NCBI RefSeq assembly: GCF_016859285.1
Contig: NC_053408.1
Location: forward strand, 12,905,213 to 12,969,212
Direction of reading: 5' to 3'
Length of the DNA stretch: 64,000 nt
From: Xiphias gladius
Taxonomy: Eukaryota > Chordata > Actinopteri > Istiophoriformes > Xiphiidae
Shown here: positions 26,278 through 38,257 of the stretch, in pieces
How positions within the stretch are numbered: the first letter of the stretch is position 1
Layout of the letters: each line of letters opens with the position of its first letter
The notes under the pieces: model-generated
Told to the model about the DNA's origin: nothing
The model's database searches: none
Seen by the model: the letters and a program-made list of their open reading frames with translations, nothing else
Made by a program: the position numbers and the translations under genes

Positions 26278-26284
26278 CTTTATA
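26278..26284 (-). promoter_or_regulatory. adm5: TATA box candidate for adm5
   Basis: TATAAAG on the minus strand lies about 30 bp before the inferred start of the noncoding first exon. A TATA promoter would suit an inducible hormone gene. Confidence 0.5.
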
Positions 26285-29200
26285 GTGTGATTGCAGGGTG
26301 TGGGGGTGTGTCTGTAACATAGTCATTACACAGCCGTCTCCCACGCTTGTAATTATTGAGTTATGTTGGCAGTTTTATTCTCTATTTACTAGAGCAGTGA
26401 TACTAACAAAAACAAGCCTTACACAACAGCGTCCAAACACAACATTGTACTTATACTTGAAGTGACCTTGTACTTGAGTGATGTTTACATTGATTCTTAT
26501 GTTCAGTCTTTGCTGCAACCCCGTCACCCCCCACCCCCCAATCTACATCCTCCTCCATCCCTCTACTCTCTCACTCCACTTGCTGCTGAGCAATTGTTCC
26601 AGAAATCATTCTTTCATTTCCATCACCTGCAGGAAGCCCACAGAGCCCAAAATAACCCCAATTCTCCTCCAGGCTTTTCTTATCACCCCCTTGTTTCCTG
26701 TGCCTTTTTCCCTTGAGTCACTTCTACCGTCTAGGTGTTTATTCCTGAAATGTCCTTCAACACCCCCCCCCCACAGTGTTTCGAAAACAACTGCTTGATC
26801 TTACCCCTTTCCTCAAAGACAATATTTTTTGATAACATTATAGCATTTAGAATGCTTTTGTGGCATTATTAGCCCACCAAAAAAAGTTCATAGGAATAAG
26901 AAACTTTTCAGGATTGGCACTTAGCCACATTCTAACATCTCTCTAGTAAATTATCCCATAGTTCTTAATCTTTTAATAATACACTAAATCCATTTGTCCA
27001 GTGTCACATTTAGCAACCTCCACACTCTGTTTCTCCCAGCTTTTCCCCTTCTCTCTAAATCACAACTTCCCCTTCTTGGCTCTATTGTGTACCTTTCCTG
27101 TGACTACCATCTGGGCAGTTTGTGTTGTCAGTGTAGTGCACTGAGTCATCGCTGGCGCGCGTGCACAGAAGAGAATTAGCGGTCAGATGATGAGGCAGTC
27201 TTATGATTTCCCATGATTAAGAACTAATTACACCGATGTTATTTTTCTGGAGTATTTCCCCTGGGAATGTTACAACTAGTATGATGAAGGGGATTACGTG
27301 CCAAAAAGCGCAGCCTCGTGGCTGACCAGTTCCTCTACACCTGCTGCTGCTTGGCTTTGATGAAAATTGATCATTTTTGACAAAATCATAAGCAGGAAAA
27401 CCGTTTAAACCTAGTAAATGCATTCTACATCAGAGAACAAAGTTTGATGCTAATGCTGTTGTGTAAGTATAAGTATTACAGTCTTCACACAGTAACTTAC
27501 AATTCTATGGCCTCATTCAGAAATTTTGGTTAAGCTCAGTGAAACAATTTTTGAAATAGTTTTTTCATTCCCAGTAGAGTATCAGAATCTGCACCTTCAC
27601 CTGCAGTGCAATTTAGATATAATTATGAATCCATAGAGAGAATATGAGTAATTACTTTTATTTGTTATATAATTAAAGTTCCCCACCAGACATGTCTTGA
27701 GACATAGGAATATACTCCGCTTTGAATAAGGACTTGAATAATGAATTTCTTCAAATTACATCTACAGCTTTTTCCTCATTGAAAAAAATGCAAATACTTT
27801 TAATTTACCAAGTTGGCAACATTTTACTTTAAGTTAAGGGGGATGCTGTTTAGCATTCAGAAGCAGTACATAAACACATTTAATTAATGGTTTATAACAC
27901 ATTATATTGCAGTTATAAGTAGATGTAAGTGTTTATTATTGTATTTGTCAGCAACAATAACTCCTCCACCCATAATTGGAGGCCGGTGCACAAACAGATC
28001 ATGAGTGAAAAATCTAATAAAACAGTTTTAATAATATAAAAATATGTCTTCATAGGAGAAGTTATAATTGTGACAAATACTGTACTTTAGTCAGTAGTCC
28101 AAATGTCCTTATAGCTGTGTACAACTACATTCCAGTGTGTTAACTATTTATTAAATGTTTATAAAGTGCTTATAAATGTATACTAGAGGGTGTTAAAGTA
28201 AAGTCTTACCCAAACTACTGGACACATGTCTCCATACACATACACTGAAAAGTAATTTCTTGCTGCATGTGCACTTGAGGTTTCAAGTTTCCACATCACA
28301 CTTGTGTAAGTTGCATATTGGCCAGTTTTGCTCTAACATTCAAGTGAAGTAACAATAAGAAAAACACAATTTGAGTGGAGGGGGATTTTAAGAAGATATC
28401 AAATACATAGAAAATTACTATAATTACTACTTATCACTATATTAGTTAATAGTAACAGTACATTGACATAGTGTAAAAACAATATAAATCCACATTTAGG
28501 TAGAAAGAAAGAAAATGGAAAATATTTAAATATATACATTAATTACTGATTAATTTAATAGACTCCCTAATATAAAATAGCCATACTATCCTCCGGGACT
28601 CATCTATGGGGAAAAAATACAACTCACACAAATATACACCCTCACAAAAACATAAAGATCCATACTCGGTCCAAAACAGCTTCCCATTAAGGTGGATTGA
28701 CCCTTGAAAGCTTACAGGGGTCAGTTGAGTTTAGGCGTGCAGTTTTTTGTTTCCTAGGTGTTATGATAGCTAGTCATGATGTTAGTCTGTGTAAGGATGA
28801 TTAAAGCGGATAGTCCTTGATTTCATACATCAGTGACAATGGTTGTTTGTAAAGGTCACTGACGGTCATCAACCCCTTGTAGTTCTGACTTGCTGATATC
28901 CGATATCTCAAGCGTCTAATTTCCATCAAGGAGTATGCGTTTACTTCCAGGAGAGCACTTTGTCAGGACTCCTCTGACTATTCTCCTGCTATCACTGACG
29001 TAGAGCGCATCCTGTTGTTGTAAGACTGCCGCTACCAGCCGGCCACTTCAGCCTCTCTGCCCTGTTTCCTCTGCCCACTGGGCACAAGAGTGAGCATCCT
29101 GCCAGGAAAGCCTGTATTTCATTCACATATCATCTTCTCACAGTTTTCATCTTTCAGGCCACTCAAGACACTTGGCTACGACTGCATTAAACGTCTCTTT

Positions 29201-29950
29201 CAGCTTCCCAGTGAACTGAGTAGTAGGTTAGCTATGATGAAAACAAAAACAGCTTATTTACTGGAATAAAAATCAGGATTTCGGCAATATGTTTGTCATC
29301 CCGTAGCACAGATTGATTTCCGTTGCAGCTGCTCTGGTGTAGATCAGCACTATCTGTGGCTTATAGCTAGAGTACAATGGTAAACAGTGTTTAACAGAAA
29401 TATTTTATAATGCACAGTTACACCCATACACACATGTATTGTATATTGAGATAAATAACTTCTTCAGAGTGAATTGACTCAGCCATAAAAATAGCGCCAT
29501 CTTGTGGGAGTAGACACAAACATGATTGTAACAACCTGTGCAGAAAATTGAATTTACTGTTCATTCTCATTTTTGAATGATTTTGCCAAAATAAATACAG
29601 ATGTTTTAAGATGTATACTATCAGGGGAAAATAGTGATGTTATCTTTGGTGACTCTGCAAACACATTTCTCAGCAATGTTTTTCAAGTCGAGCATAATCA
29701 TCAGTAGTGGTTATGCAACAGCTAGAGAAGCATGATAAAAACCAAATCTTGATGGTTGTTTTAGTGTTTCCTGAGCCATTAACAGATTTGAGTAAAATAG
29801 TGTGACAGAGAAAGAGAGAGAGAGGGCTGTGCAGCACAATTCTGGAATAACCTTTTAAAGGTTAGAGGGTCAACACTGAGAGATATAAGCTTAGAGTCCA
29901 TTAGTGGATTATAAGCATAAACTCTCCATGGCTACTGCATCTCTCTTGGA
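26285..29950. other. intergenic region between adm5 and the Ric-8 gene
   Basis: About 3.7 kb separates two divergently transcribed genes. I see no exon with splice context. 26500-26790 is C-rich, 27780-28560 is AT-rich, and 27805-28215 looks like an old inverted-repeat element. Confidence 0.5.
27805..28215. repeat. AT-rich inverted-repeat element (MITE-like)
   Basis: The left end CAACATTTTACTTTAAGTTA has an imperfect inverted partner, GTTAAAGTAAAGTCTTACCC, at the right end. Internal matches (ATTAATGGTTTATAACAC against TTTATTAAATGTTTATAAAG) fit a decayed foldback. Such elements are common in teleost intergenic DNA. Confidence 0.45.
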
Positions 29951-29956
29951 TTAAAG

Positions 29957-29958
<2 letters not shown>

Positions 29959-29998
<40 letters not shown>
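29959..29998. repeat. (AG)n microsatellite
   Basis: About 40 bp of uninterrupted AG, roughly 200 bp upstream of the inferred end of the Ric-8 noncoding first exon. Confidence 0.97.
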
Positions 29999-29999
<1 letters not shown>

Positions 30000-30000
<1 letters not shown>

Positions 30001-30209
30001 AGGCTGAGTGCATGAGGTTGACTGGAAAGCAAGTGAACGGAGCAAATTCAAAGGCAGAACACGGCAATCTGCGCATACGTGGACTGAGAAACACTGTGAA
30101 ACAAGCTGAAGTAGAGTTGGAACGGTTACAGCACTTTGGGTTGGCAGACTTAAGGTGATCTTGGCACACCTACAGTACATCACCTGGCTGATAAAGTGAA
30201 GTGCCCAAG
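30000..30209 (+). other. inferred noncoding first exon of the Ric-8 gene
   Basis: GTGCCCAAG|GTAAGTTT is a strong donor at 30209/30210. The next acceptor on this strand in a sensible place is TGTGTACAG at 30710, six bases before the Ric-8 ATG. The 5' limit is a guess; no TATA box was identified. Confidence 0.4.
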
Positions 30210-30630
30210 GTAAGTTTAGATAAATATATGTTGTGAATGTGAACTCTTGTTATCTCTGTGTATTTCCATCTCTTTTTATAGATAAAGAATGCATTCCTGT
30301 ATGGATAATTGTCATGTAAAAGGTAAAGATTCAGCTTTCATTAGCCAGGGAACATTTAGCGGTGATCAAACTGTCAAACTGAAGCTGTCGTGATGATATG
30401 ATGCTATGATGTGTATTAGTATTTTACTGAATGGCTATCTTTTCTGCTCTTTAATTTCACATTTACTTGGTATTTTTTCCAGTTTACAAGTGAATTACAG
30501 ACAAAATATACTGCAGATGATATTTTTTTTGTCACTATGTGTCTAATAATGCATAACCTCTGTCACCGCCATCCTCATCATTGTTGTGTAACTTTAATTT
30601 TGTTATGGGCTGAATGATTACTCTATTCCC

Positions 30631-30633
<3 letters not shown>

Positions 30634-30694
<61 letters not shown>
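30634..30694. repeat. (TG)n microsatellite abutting a 3' splice site
   Basis: About 61 bp of uninterrupted TG on the coding strand ends 16 bases before the acceptor (TGTACAG at 30704-30710) of the exon that holds the Ric-8 start codon. Confidence 0.97.
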
Positions 30695-30698
<4 letters not shown>

Positions 30699-30716
30699 TA
30701 TTTGTGTACAGGAAGC

Positions 30717-33700
30717 ATGGACGTGAATGTGGAGGGGATTATCCAGTGCATCAAGCAGGGGGATGAGAACGGTGTTCAGACACAGCTGCAGGAGTTCAAC
30801 AAAGAGGTAACGCCACACAAAAGCTCACAAATTCTTATGTCTGGACGATACACTGCTGTTTGTAACAGTTGCAGACCATTGTTGTCATCATTTCTCTCCC
30901 CACAGTATGCTCAGTGCTTCTTCTTTGATGCAGAGGAGAGGGACCGAAGGAAAGTAAGTCGGCTTATGTTGCTGCACCCGTTAACTGAGAGAAAATATAC
31001 CCTCCCGTCCCTGTCCTCCCAGTGTTCCTTAAACCTCACCTTTTGTTACTCCCTCACCCCACTCCTCCATGTCATCCACCCCTCCCTAACCCCACTCTAC
31101 AGTCTGTCTGTGATTAGTAATTCTGCTGTATCAGTTGTATCCCTGATCCTCTCTCCTTGCATGCTTAGGCAGATTGAGCCCAGGCAGAGCGATTGAATAA
31201 CCATGCCATATATACTGCATGTTAATCTATTCAACACGTTCAGCTCTATCATTTGCAGTCAGCTGCTGCAGGTAATGTGCTTCATTGTGCTGGTGTTTTG
31301 GAAAAATACAAAAATAATAAAGTCTCGCAATCTATGTATCTATTTTCATTAAATTAAATTCATTTAAAATTTTTATTTGATTTAATTGAAATTATTTTAT
31401 TATAATTTTTAATGTAATTCATATTTTAATTTGATTTATTTCAATTATTTGTATTTTTATTTAAAATAATCAAATGGAATAATTTGATTTGATTTCATAT
31501 TTAATTTAAAAATAAGTAACTGAACTAGATTTTTAATTAATTTTATTTAACATTAATTTGAAATTTGTATATTTTTTATTTATTTTTTTATTTTTTTATT
31601 TTCTACATTTTGTAATCTTATCTTATCCAATCAAGCTCTTTTCACACTTAGACATATTGATGGCTATTTTATTTCACATTCAGTGACACAGACCGCTCAG
31701 CTGTCAACCAGTCACTGTAGACATAGTGAGTAAATTAATGCAGAAGCTTAGGAGTTCTCTCAGTCCCTCAGTAAAAGTAGCTCTCAGCCGATTTGTGAAT
31801 AGCTCTTAAGAGGAATCACTTGATAGGGACTTTTAGGAGGATTCCTAGTGGTAAGACACGTTGCGAATATGGCCCCTGATTCAGAGCTGTGCTGTTTATC
31901 TCTGCCTTACGAATATGTACTGATATTATTTTCTCTCCGTTCTGCTGCATTGCTCACTGAAATCGGACCGTCCACCTCCTAAAGCAAAGAAAACTAGAAG
32001 AGGTACAGTGCTGCCTGCTTAGGAATAATGTTCAAGTATTGCTTTTGGATGCACCTTGAGAGCACGCTAAACTAATTCATAAACTGTAATAAAGTGTGAA
32101 ACATTTGATCTTATTTATTCTATGCACTGCTGCACCAGTTCAGGAAGAATAAAGTGAGGGAGTACACTGATTCTGACTCCGACTGTGATGAGTACGACCA
32201 GGAGGATCGAGGCCTCGTCCTCAGACGGGTAACTGACACTTTCCCTTTCTGCTTTCCCAGAGGTGTTGTCAGTTGTTCCTTTGAAGAATGCTGTTTAACT
32301 AGAGGTCTACTTCTCTGTTCCTGTCCTCAGAATTTAGCTGTTGTCCTTGTGAGGTTTATAAGAACAGGAGTTAAATGTCGTCTGTTAAGAGTATCTCTGC
32401 GCACCCTGAGGATCCTTTCCAGGGACAAAAAGGTCCTGGGCCCCTTGGTGACTGACAGCGCTCTGGTGACACTGGCCAAACTAGCCGGGCTGACCACAAG
32501 AGATGACAGCGATGAAGCCAGTGACCCTGACTCTGATTTCTATGATAACATCATTGCTTCTCTCGCTGAGGCCAAGGTTTTGCAGTGCCATGCTGATGAG
32601 GATGAAGGTGACGCAGAAGCCAGTAAGCAAAATGAAGAGTGCTCTGCCTTTGATGAAGAAACCGAGAGTGACATCAGCAATGCCAACAGCGGAGATCTGG
32701 ACAGCATCAGCTGGTTTGGGAGCCACAGGACCAGCATCAACGAAATGCACAGAGGCGGCATCCATCACAAGGTGCTGGAGCGAGGGAGGAGGGACCGCAG
32801 AGAGAGCAAGATGGAGGGAGAGGAGGAGGAGGAGGACGGGGAGTCAGGAGAGGAGGCAAAGAGAAAAGAGGCCATGAAGGTGTTGTGTAATGTGGTATAC
32901 AACAGCACTTGGGCACAGGAGAGGTTCAGCGCTCTCAGGTGAGCTTACTCACAGGACGCAGGACAAACACACAGACACACAAAACTATCCAGTCCAAAAT
33001 ACTGTTAAACACAGGTGTTGGCTTTGCATTTCTGGTTTGCTGTTTGTGCAGCAGGCAACATTAAGTGTCTTATAGCTGCAATACAGTTAAGTAGCAGAAA
33101 ATAATTTTAATCAAGCCCTGTTATTCATCTGTGGTAAACACCAAACTTTGATGTCAACCCCTGTGAATCGGAGAAAACACTTCTTTGTAAGCTCAGTACC
33201 AGCTTTCTACAGTCACAAAGGGAGAAACTCATTGTAGAAAAAAAGCAGTGACTTGTCCCAGTGTTCACAAACTATCTGGCAACCTGGCTAATTGAATACA
33301 CGTGCATCCACACGTGATTCGAAAGCGACGAGTACATGCCCATTCTCTGAGGGCTGTTGAAGGTCATTATGAGAAATGCAAATCCCAAACCGAGATGGAG
33401 ATTGACAGTGCAGACTGAGACAAATGTGTGCATAGCTAACCTCAGAGACAATGTTATTCTCATTTGTCATAACCTTCATTTGGCTTTTGTGCAAATCAAC
33501 ATATTTCCGAACAGCTAACCTCTCATTTTTTCCCATCAGGCTCATGTGTGGTCTCATAGAGCGCCTGTCCTCCAGTGTCAGCTGCTCATCGTCCTCCAGT
33601 GTTCAGTTCTATGAACTACGCCTCATGTTCCTCATTACTGCACTACGGCCAGAGCTCAGCACTCAGCTTCAACAGGTAGCATAACCACACCTACTACAAA

Positions 33701-36700
33701 GTTACTGTATTAAATATGCAGTCCAATATATATTGTGGTTGTCAGAATATGCGGTAGATCATTCTGATGTAACAATTCCCTGAGCTCCTTTTATTTATCA
33801 CGCCACTGTCAAGTTTATTCTGATATTCTTCTGAACGGACCAAGATTCTTCTACTTGGCCTCCTTTCCGCTCTCACCCTCATTATTATACTCTTCCAGGA
33901 GGGCGGGGTGTCCATCCTCACAGCAGCCCTGGAGAGCTGCCTGGAGGTTCAGTGGAAGGACCAGTATGAGTGTGTGCTGGACCCAGCAGCTCCACCAATC
34001 TCCCTGGAAGCCTCTCAGCGTATCATAGAGATACTGAAAATCCTCTTTAACATCACCTATAGCACCCACAGGCAGGAGCCAAGTGAGGTCAGTGAATATG
34101 AGGGGTATAATAAACCTGTCGGCCTTCAGGTGTATTAGAGATAGCTAAGAGGAAAGTCTACACAAAGTTGGAACATCTCACATATTAGAAACTTATTTTG
34201 TTTATTGTTTGTCATTGATCTTAAATTGTTTGGCCTAAACAATACAGCTGAGATAACATTGTTATCAGTCACATCTGCCACCTATCCTCAACCTCTCCCC
34301 TCCTTCAGGATGATGCAGCTCTTTACCGACACCTGGTGGCAAGCCTGCGTCCCTGCCTGCTGAGGAAGTGCGCGCTGTCGGACGACACCGATGAACTGCA
34401 GGGGTGAGCATGAACCAAAGTGAAGCTGGACAGAAAGAAATTTGCAGTGACAATCATCATTAATAACAATGATGCAGGTGCATTAAAAGTGGCTGGTGTG
34501 ATACCAGCACACCCCTTTATATAAATTCATCCATTTTTTCTCATTCTATATCTCAGTTGAACTTTATTTCAGTTCAAATGAACTGATCACAGCTTTACTA
34601 TTAGTATTTGTTAGTATTTTTACCACTTACTGTAGTTTTTTGTTTACCAGTATATAATGACCCATCATGCCAAACTGAACCAAGTACTTTGTCTCTGTGC
34701 TGTTTACCGTGTCTTACTCTCTGTTCCTGTAATCGCCTCTCAATGCCACAGTCACACAGTCAACCTGTTGTCAGCGCTGCCTCTCCAGTGTCTCGATGTG
34801 CTGCTGATGGTGCCTCTAGAGCCCCACTCGGAGCAGTGCCAGGGGGTCAACATGGACTGTGTACACACCCTGCTGACGTTCATGGAGAGACGCCTGGAGT
34901 TGGTAGGGGCAAAAGTAGTATGGAGAGAAGGGCTGAGATGTTTGGAGCAACCCTTTCAAATTCATTTGTGGTTTTTGAAGAGTTTGCTCCTAAAAAAGCT
35001 GACATTTTTGAGCTTTGAAGATAGGCCATTTGCTAATACTGAAATAACCTGAGGCCGTCGTCCTTGTTTGTTTGATTCTCAGGGTGATAAGATCAAAGAG
35101 AAACTGACACCAATCCTCAATCTGCTGACAGAGAGCTGCAGGGCCCACAGAGAAACACGCTGCTACATCAGGAAACATGTAATAACCCCCCTGAAAACAT
35201 TACTCCTTCAAGAAAGCTTATTTCACATTTTGCCTCTCACAATATTTTGATTAAATTTGAAGCCAGTATTTTTTAAAATACTATAGACAACTGAAATTAT
35301 AATTTATCCCCATCATTAGATCCTGCCTCCTCTGACAGATGTGTCACACAGGCCGGAGGAAGGCTCCACAGTGAAGAGTCGCCTGATCCGTCTCATGACT
35401 CATCTGGATACGGATGTCAAACACTGTGCTGCTGACCTCATCTTTGTCCTCTGCAAGGAAAATGGTGATGCCAAACATTATCACTCTTTCTGGATTAATG
35501 GCGAGAGATTAAATTACAAAATCTAGTCATAAAAATAAAACACTTTATGTTGAGATTATCAGATGAGATCAAGACAGCAGATATTCTTGGCTTTTTTTGT
35601 GATCTGATTTAAAAAAAAAATAAGGATACTGATGCAAGAATCAAGACAATTTTACTACTCTAAACCTCAGCATTGTTTTTTTATATTGTTATCATCCCCT
35701 TAAATGTCCTTTAAAATAACTTGAAAGATTTGCCTCTTGTTAAGCGAAATCACACATAAATGTTATATCTACAATTTGCGGCAGTTCACTGAATCTATGC
35801 AATATTTTTTTAAAACATTCATACCTAAATGGCTGCCATTAAAAAGGAATATAAATATTCTTGTTTATGATTTTCTGTACATTTCTGGAAATTCAGCCGT
35901 ATTCAGAAACTTTGGGCACTTTACTAGAGTTTGAAAAATAAATTTTAGTGGTTTTGAGCAATGCTTGTCTGCAAAGCATTCATTTGTAATCAGTGACCAG
36001 CTTGTGTGAGTGTAGTGTTGAAAATGTTGATTAGCTTTTCTATTTTTCAGCCCTTCTTTCCTGTATATAGCTTACACACCTAAATAAGAAATAACATGAA
36101 AATTAAATGATTTTCATCAACATTCATTTTTGTTTATCCAATACTTTGACTCCACCATCATCCCCTATCCCCCTCACTTCTTCTTCCAGTGAGGCGTTTT
36201 GTCAAGTACACAGGTTATGGTAACGCAGCGGGCTTGCTGGCAACCAGGGGTTTGCTGGGCGGCCATGGGTCCAGGACCTCCAGCTCTGACGCCCAGTACT
36301 CCAGCGACTCTGACTCTGACACTGAGGAGTACCGGCAGGTCAAAGATCGCATCAACCCGGTGACGGGGCGGGTGGAGGCAGAGCAGTCAGACCCCATGGA
36401 GGGCATGACAGAGGAGGAGAAGGAGGAGGAGGCCAAGAGGCTGATCATGCTCTTTAACAAGCTGTCTAGGTCAGTGAAATGACCATGACTTGTAGAGACA
36501 CGATATCAAAATTCTTTGGCTACTGGTATTAAAGTTGAGTCTTTAACCTGTGACAAAACAAATCCCGCTCAATTGGTCTGAAAATGAATTGGTATTGACT
36601 CTCAGCACTTTAAAACCAGAAACATTAGTTTTGCCCAAAACTTTTTACTTCCAAACTTCATTTAAATAAAGCAGGGTTAAGGTATTTAATTACCTGTTGC

Positions 36701-37248
36701 TGAAAATATTACATAAGAAAGAGGCAGCAGTATCTGTTACATCTCATTTATCAAAGTATTATAACACCTAAAAGACTACTATAGGACTTCATTCTTTATT
36801 GCACATACATTATATATCCTATTCATTTATTTCATTTATGGAAGCTTTTTTGATAGAGGTGACACTATCAGAAAGAAATATATTTTTTTTTACCCAGATT
36901 TGTATAAATCTTAACAATGGCAAAAGGTCGAAATAATAATAAAATCAAATAAAATTCCAAGAATAAGAACCAAAAGATAAAGGAACCTCTTCGCCAAGTG
37001 TCCAGTGAAGACTGAGCGTAAGCAAAGAATAAATGAGTACAACAAGGACTATGTTAGTACTGATGATTAAATTGTTGATTTTTTTAACACCTCGTTTGTT
37101 TTGCAGAGAAAACATTATCCAGCCGGTGGGAGTGGATTCAGAGGGGAGGCTGGTCCCAATGTTCGGACTAAGTGAAACTGCTCTCACTGAGGAGGGGGGG
37201 TCTGAATCGGAGAATGACGGAGAAGCAGAGGAAGGAGAGAAGAACTGA
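30717..37248 (+). CDS. Ric-8/synembryn family G-alpha chaperone and GEF
   Basis: Ric-8 proteins fold nascent G-alpha subunits and act as non-receptor exchange factors in the cytosol. Thirteen exons join in phase: 30717-30806, 30906-30953, 31985-32002, 32139-32228, 32331-32938, 33540-33675, 33899-34087, 34309-34403, 34752-34902, 35083-35178, 35320-35464, 36190-36469, 37107-37248; 695 residues, against about 530 for human RIC8A. Family marks: [68 protein letters not shown], and a C-terminal [11 protein letters not shown] that matches the CK2-phosphorylated segment of RIC8A. The C-terminus ([18 protein letters not shown]) is RIC8A-like, while some central segments ([15 protein letters not shown]) look closer to RIC8B. 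Exons 3 and 4 and residues of about 137-260 (exon 5) are extra and strongly acidic. Exon 3 (18 nt) is the least certain. I give no symbol because RIC8A ortholog versus separate ohnologue is unresolved. Confidence 0.9.
31330..31615. repeat. AT-rich low-complexity tract
   Basis: Nearly 290 bp of TTTAATT/AATTAAA-type sequence lies in intron 2 of the Ric-8 gene. No coding or RNA feature is seen. Confidence 0.8.
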
Positions 37249-37552
37249 AACATGTCAAATCTATTCATTCGATTTATTCATTTATTTTTGTAAATATTTA
37301 ATTTTCTTAAGTTTGGCATTGCAAAAATATTTGTTGTAAATATACAGACAACATAAAAGCAAAGTGATGTAGTTCTCCTCCACACCCAGCCAACCATTAA
37401 GAGTAATTTCTTGTCCTTTGGATTCATGATAATAAGATAGAGCAGTAATAAGGGCAGATGGTTTGAGTTAAGAATGAAATTCTGTATTGACAGTAGATCC
37501 TGAGAAGGAACTGATTTCATGCTAATAACATGATAATATCCTAAAATACTTT

Positions 37553-37558
37553 AATAAA
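37553..37558 (+). terminator. poly(A) signal of the Ric-8 gene
   Basis: AATAAA about 305 bp after the stop codon, followed within 30 bp by a GT-rich element (TTGTTTGTTGTGATATTGTG). Confidence 0.65.
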
Positions 37559-38100
37559 GTCTTGAGATCTTATTGTTTGTTGTGATATTGTGTGTTACAT
37601 ATTTCACTCTACAGTTTCATTTAGTCTTCCCTAGAACGTTGCTTCTGACTAAACTCCAAATAGGCCACATCTGGTACACGCAGTCAGGTTAGCTGTGACC
37701 CTTAAATAAGGGAAAATGAAATAAACATCTGCACAGCCTATTTACTTTTCTCTGTACAGTCACTGATGTATTTTGGCACAAAACTGTTCAGGTGTATATT
37801 GAGCATATTGTGCTATAAATTTCATGTGACACATCAATAACAGATGCTCTGATTACATCTGTCTTATTGAGTCAACTTGAACTTTATACTCCAGTCTGTA
37901 ACCTTAACTGTGACCTTAACTATTCAAGGCTTTACTTTTTTCTGCACGTCTGTGGTTTAGGCATTGTTACATTATATTCATTTTACTTTTGAATGTCTTT
38001 CAAGCACATTTTTATGTTTAAACATGGCACAAGTTGCAGCTTAAATATATTTGCAGTACCAGCAAGTTGCACCAGCACTGATGCAATTTTTAATACCCTT

Positions 38101-38106
38101 TATTAT
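38101..38106 (-). terminator. irf3: candidate poly(A) signal of irf3
   Basis: AATAAA on the minus strand, about 150 bp beyond the irf3 stop codon. With the signal at 37553 it puts the two convergent 3' ends about 0.5 kb apart; 37600-38100 between them shows nothing else. Confidence 0.45.
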
Positions 38107-38257
38107 TATTAACTGATATGTTCTATTGGGTTTAAAGTCAGGAACTAAAATGTTCATAAAACATGTAAAAATCATTATTTCTGAGATGTGCATGTCAAGG
38201 TTAAGGATTCTAAAAAGAGGGGTAAACAATGACTTTCTTCAGGCACAGCAAAGCGCA

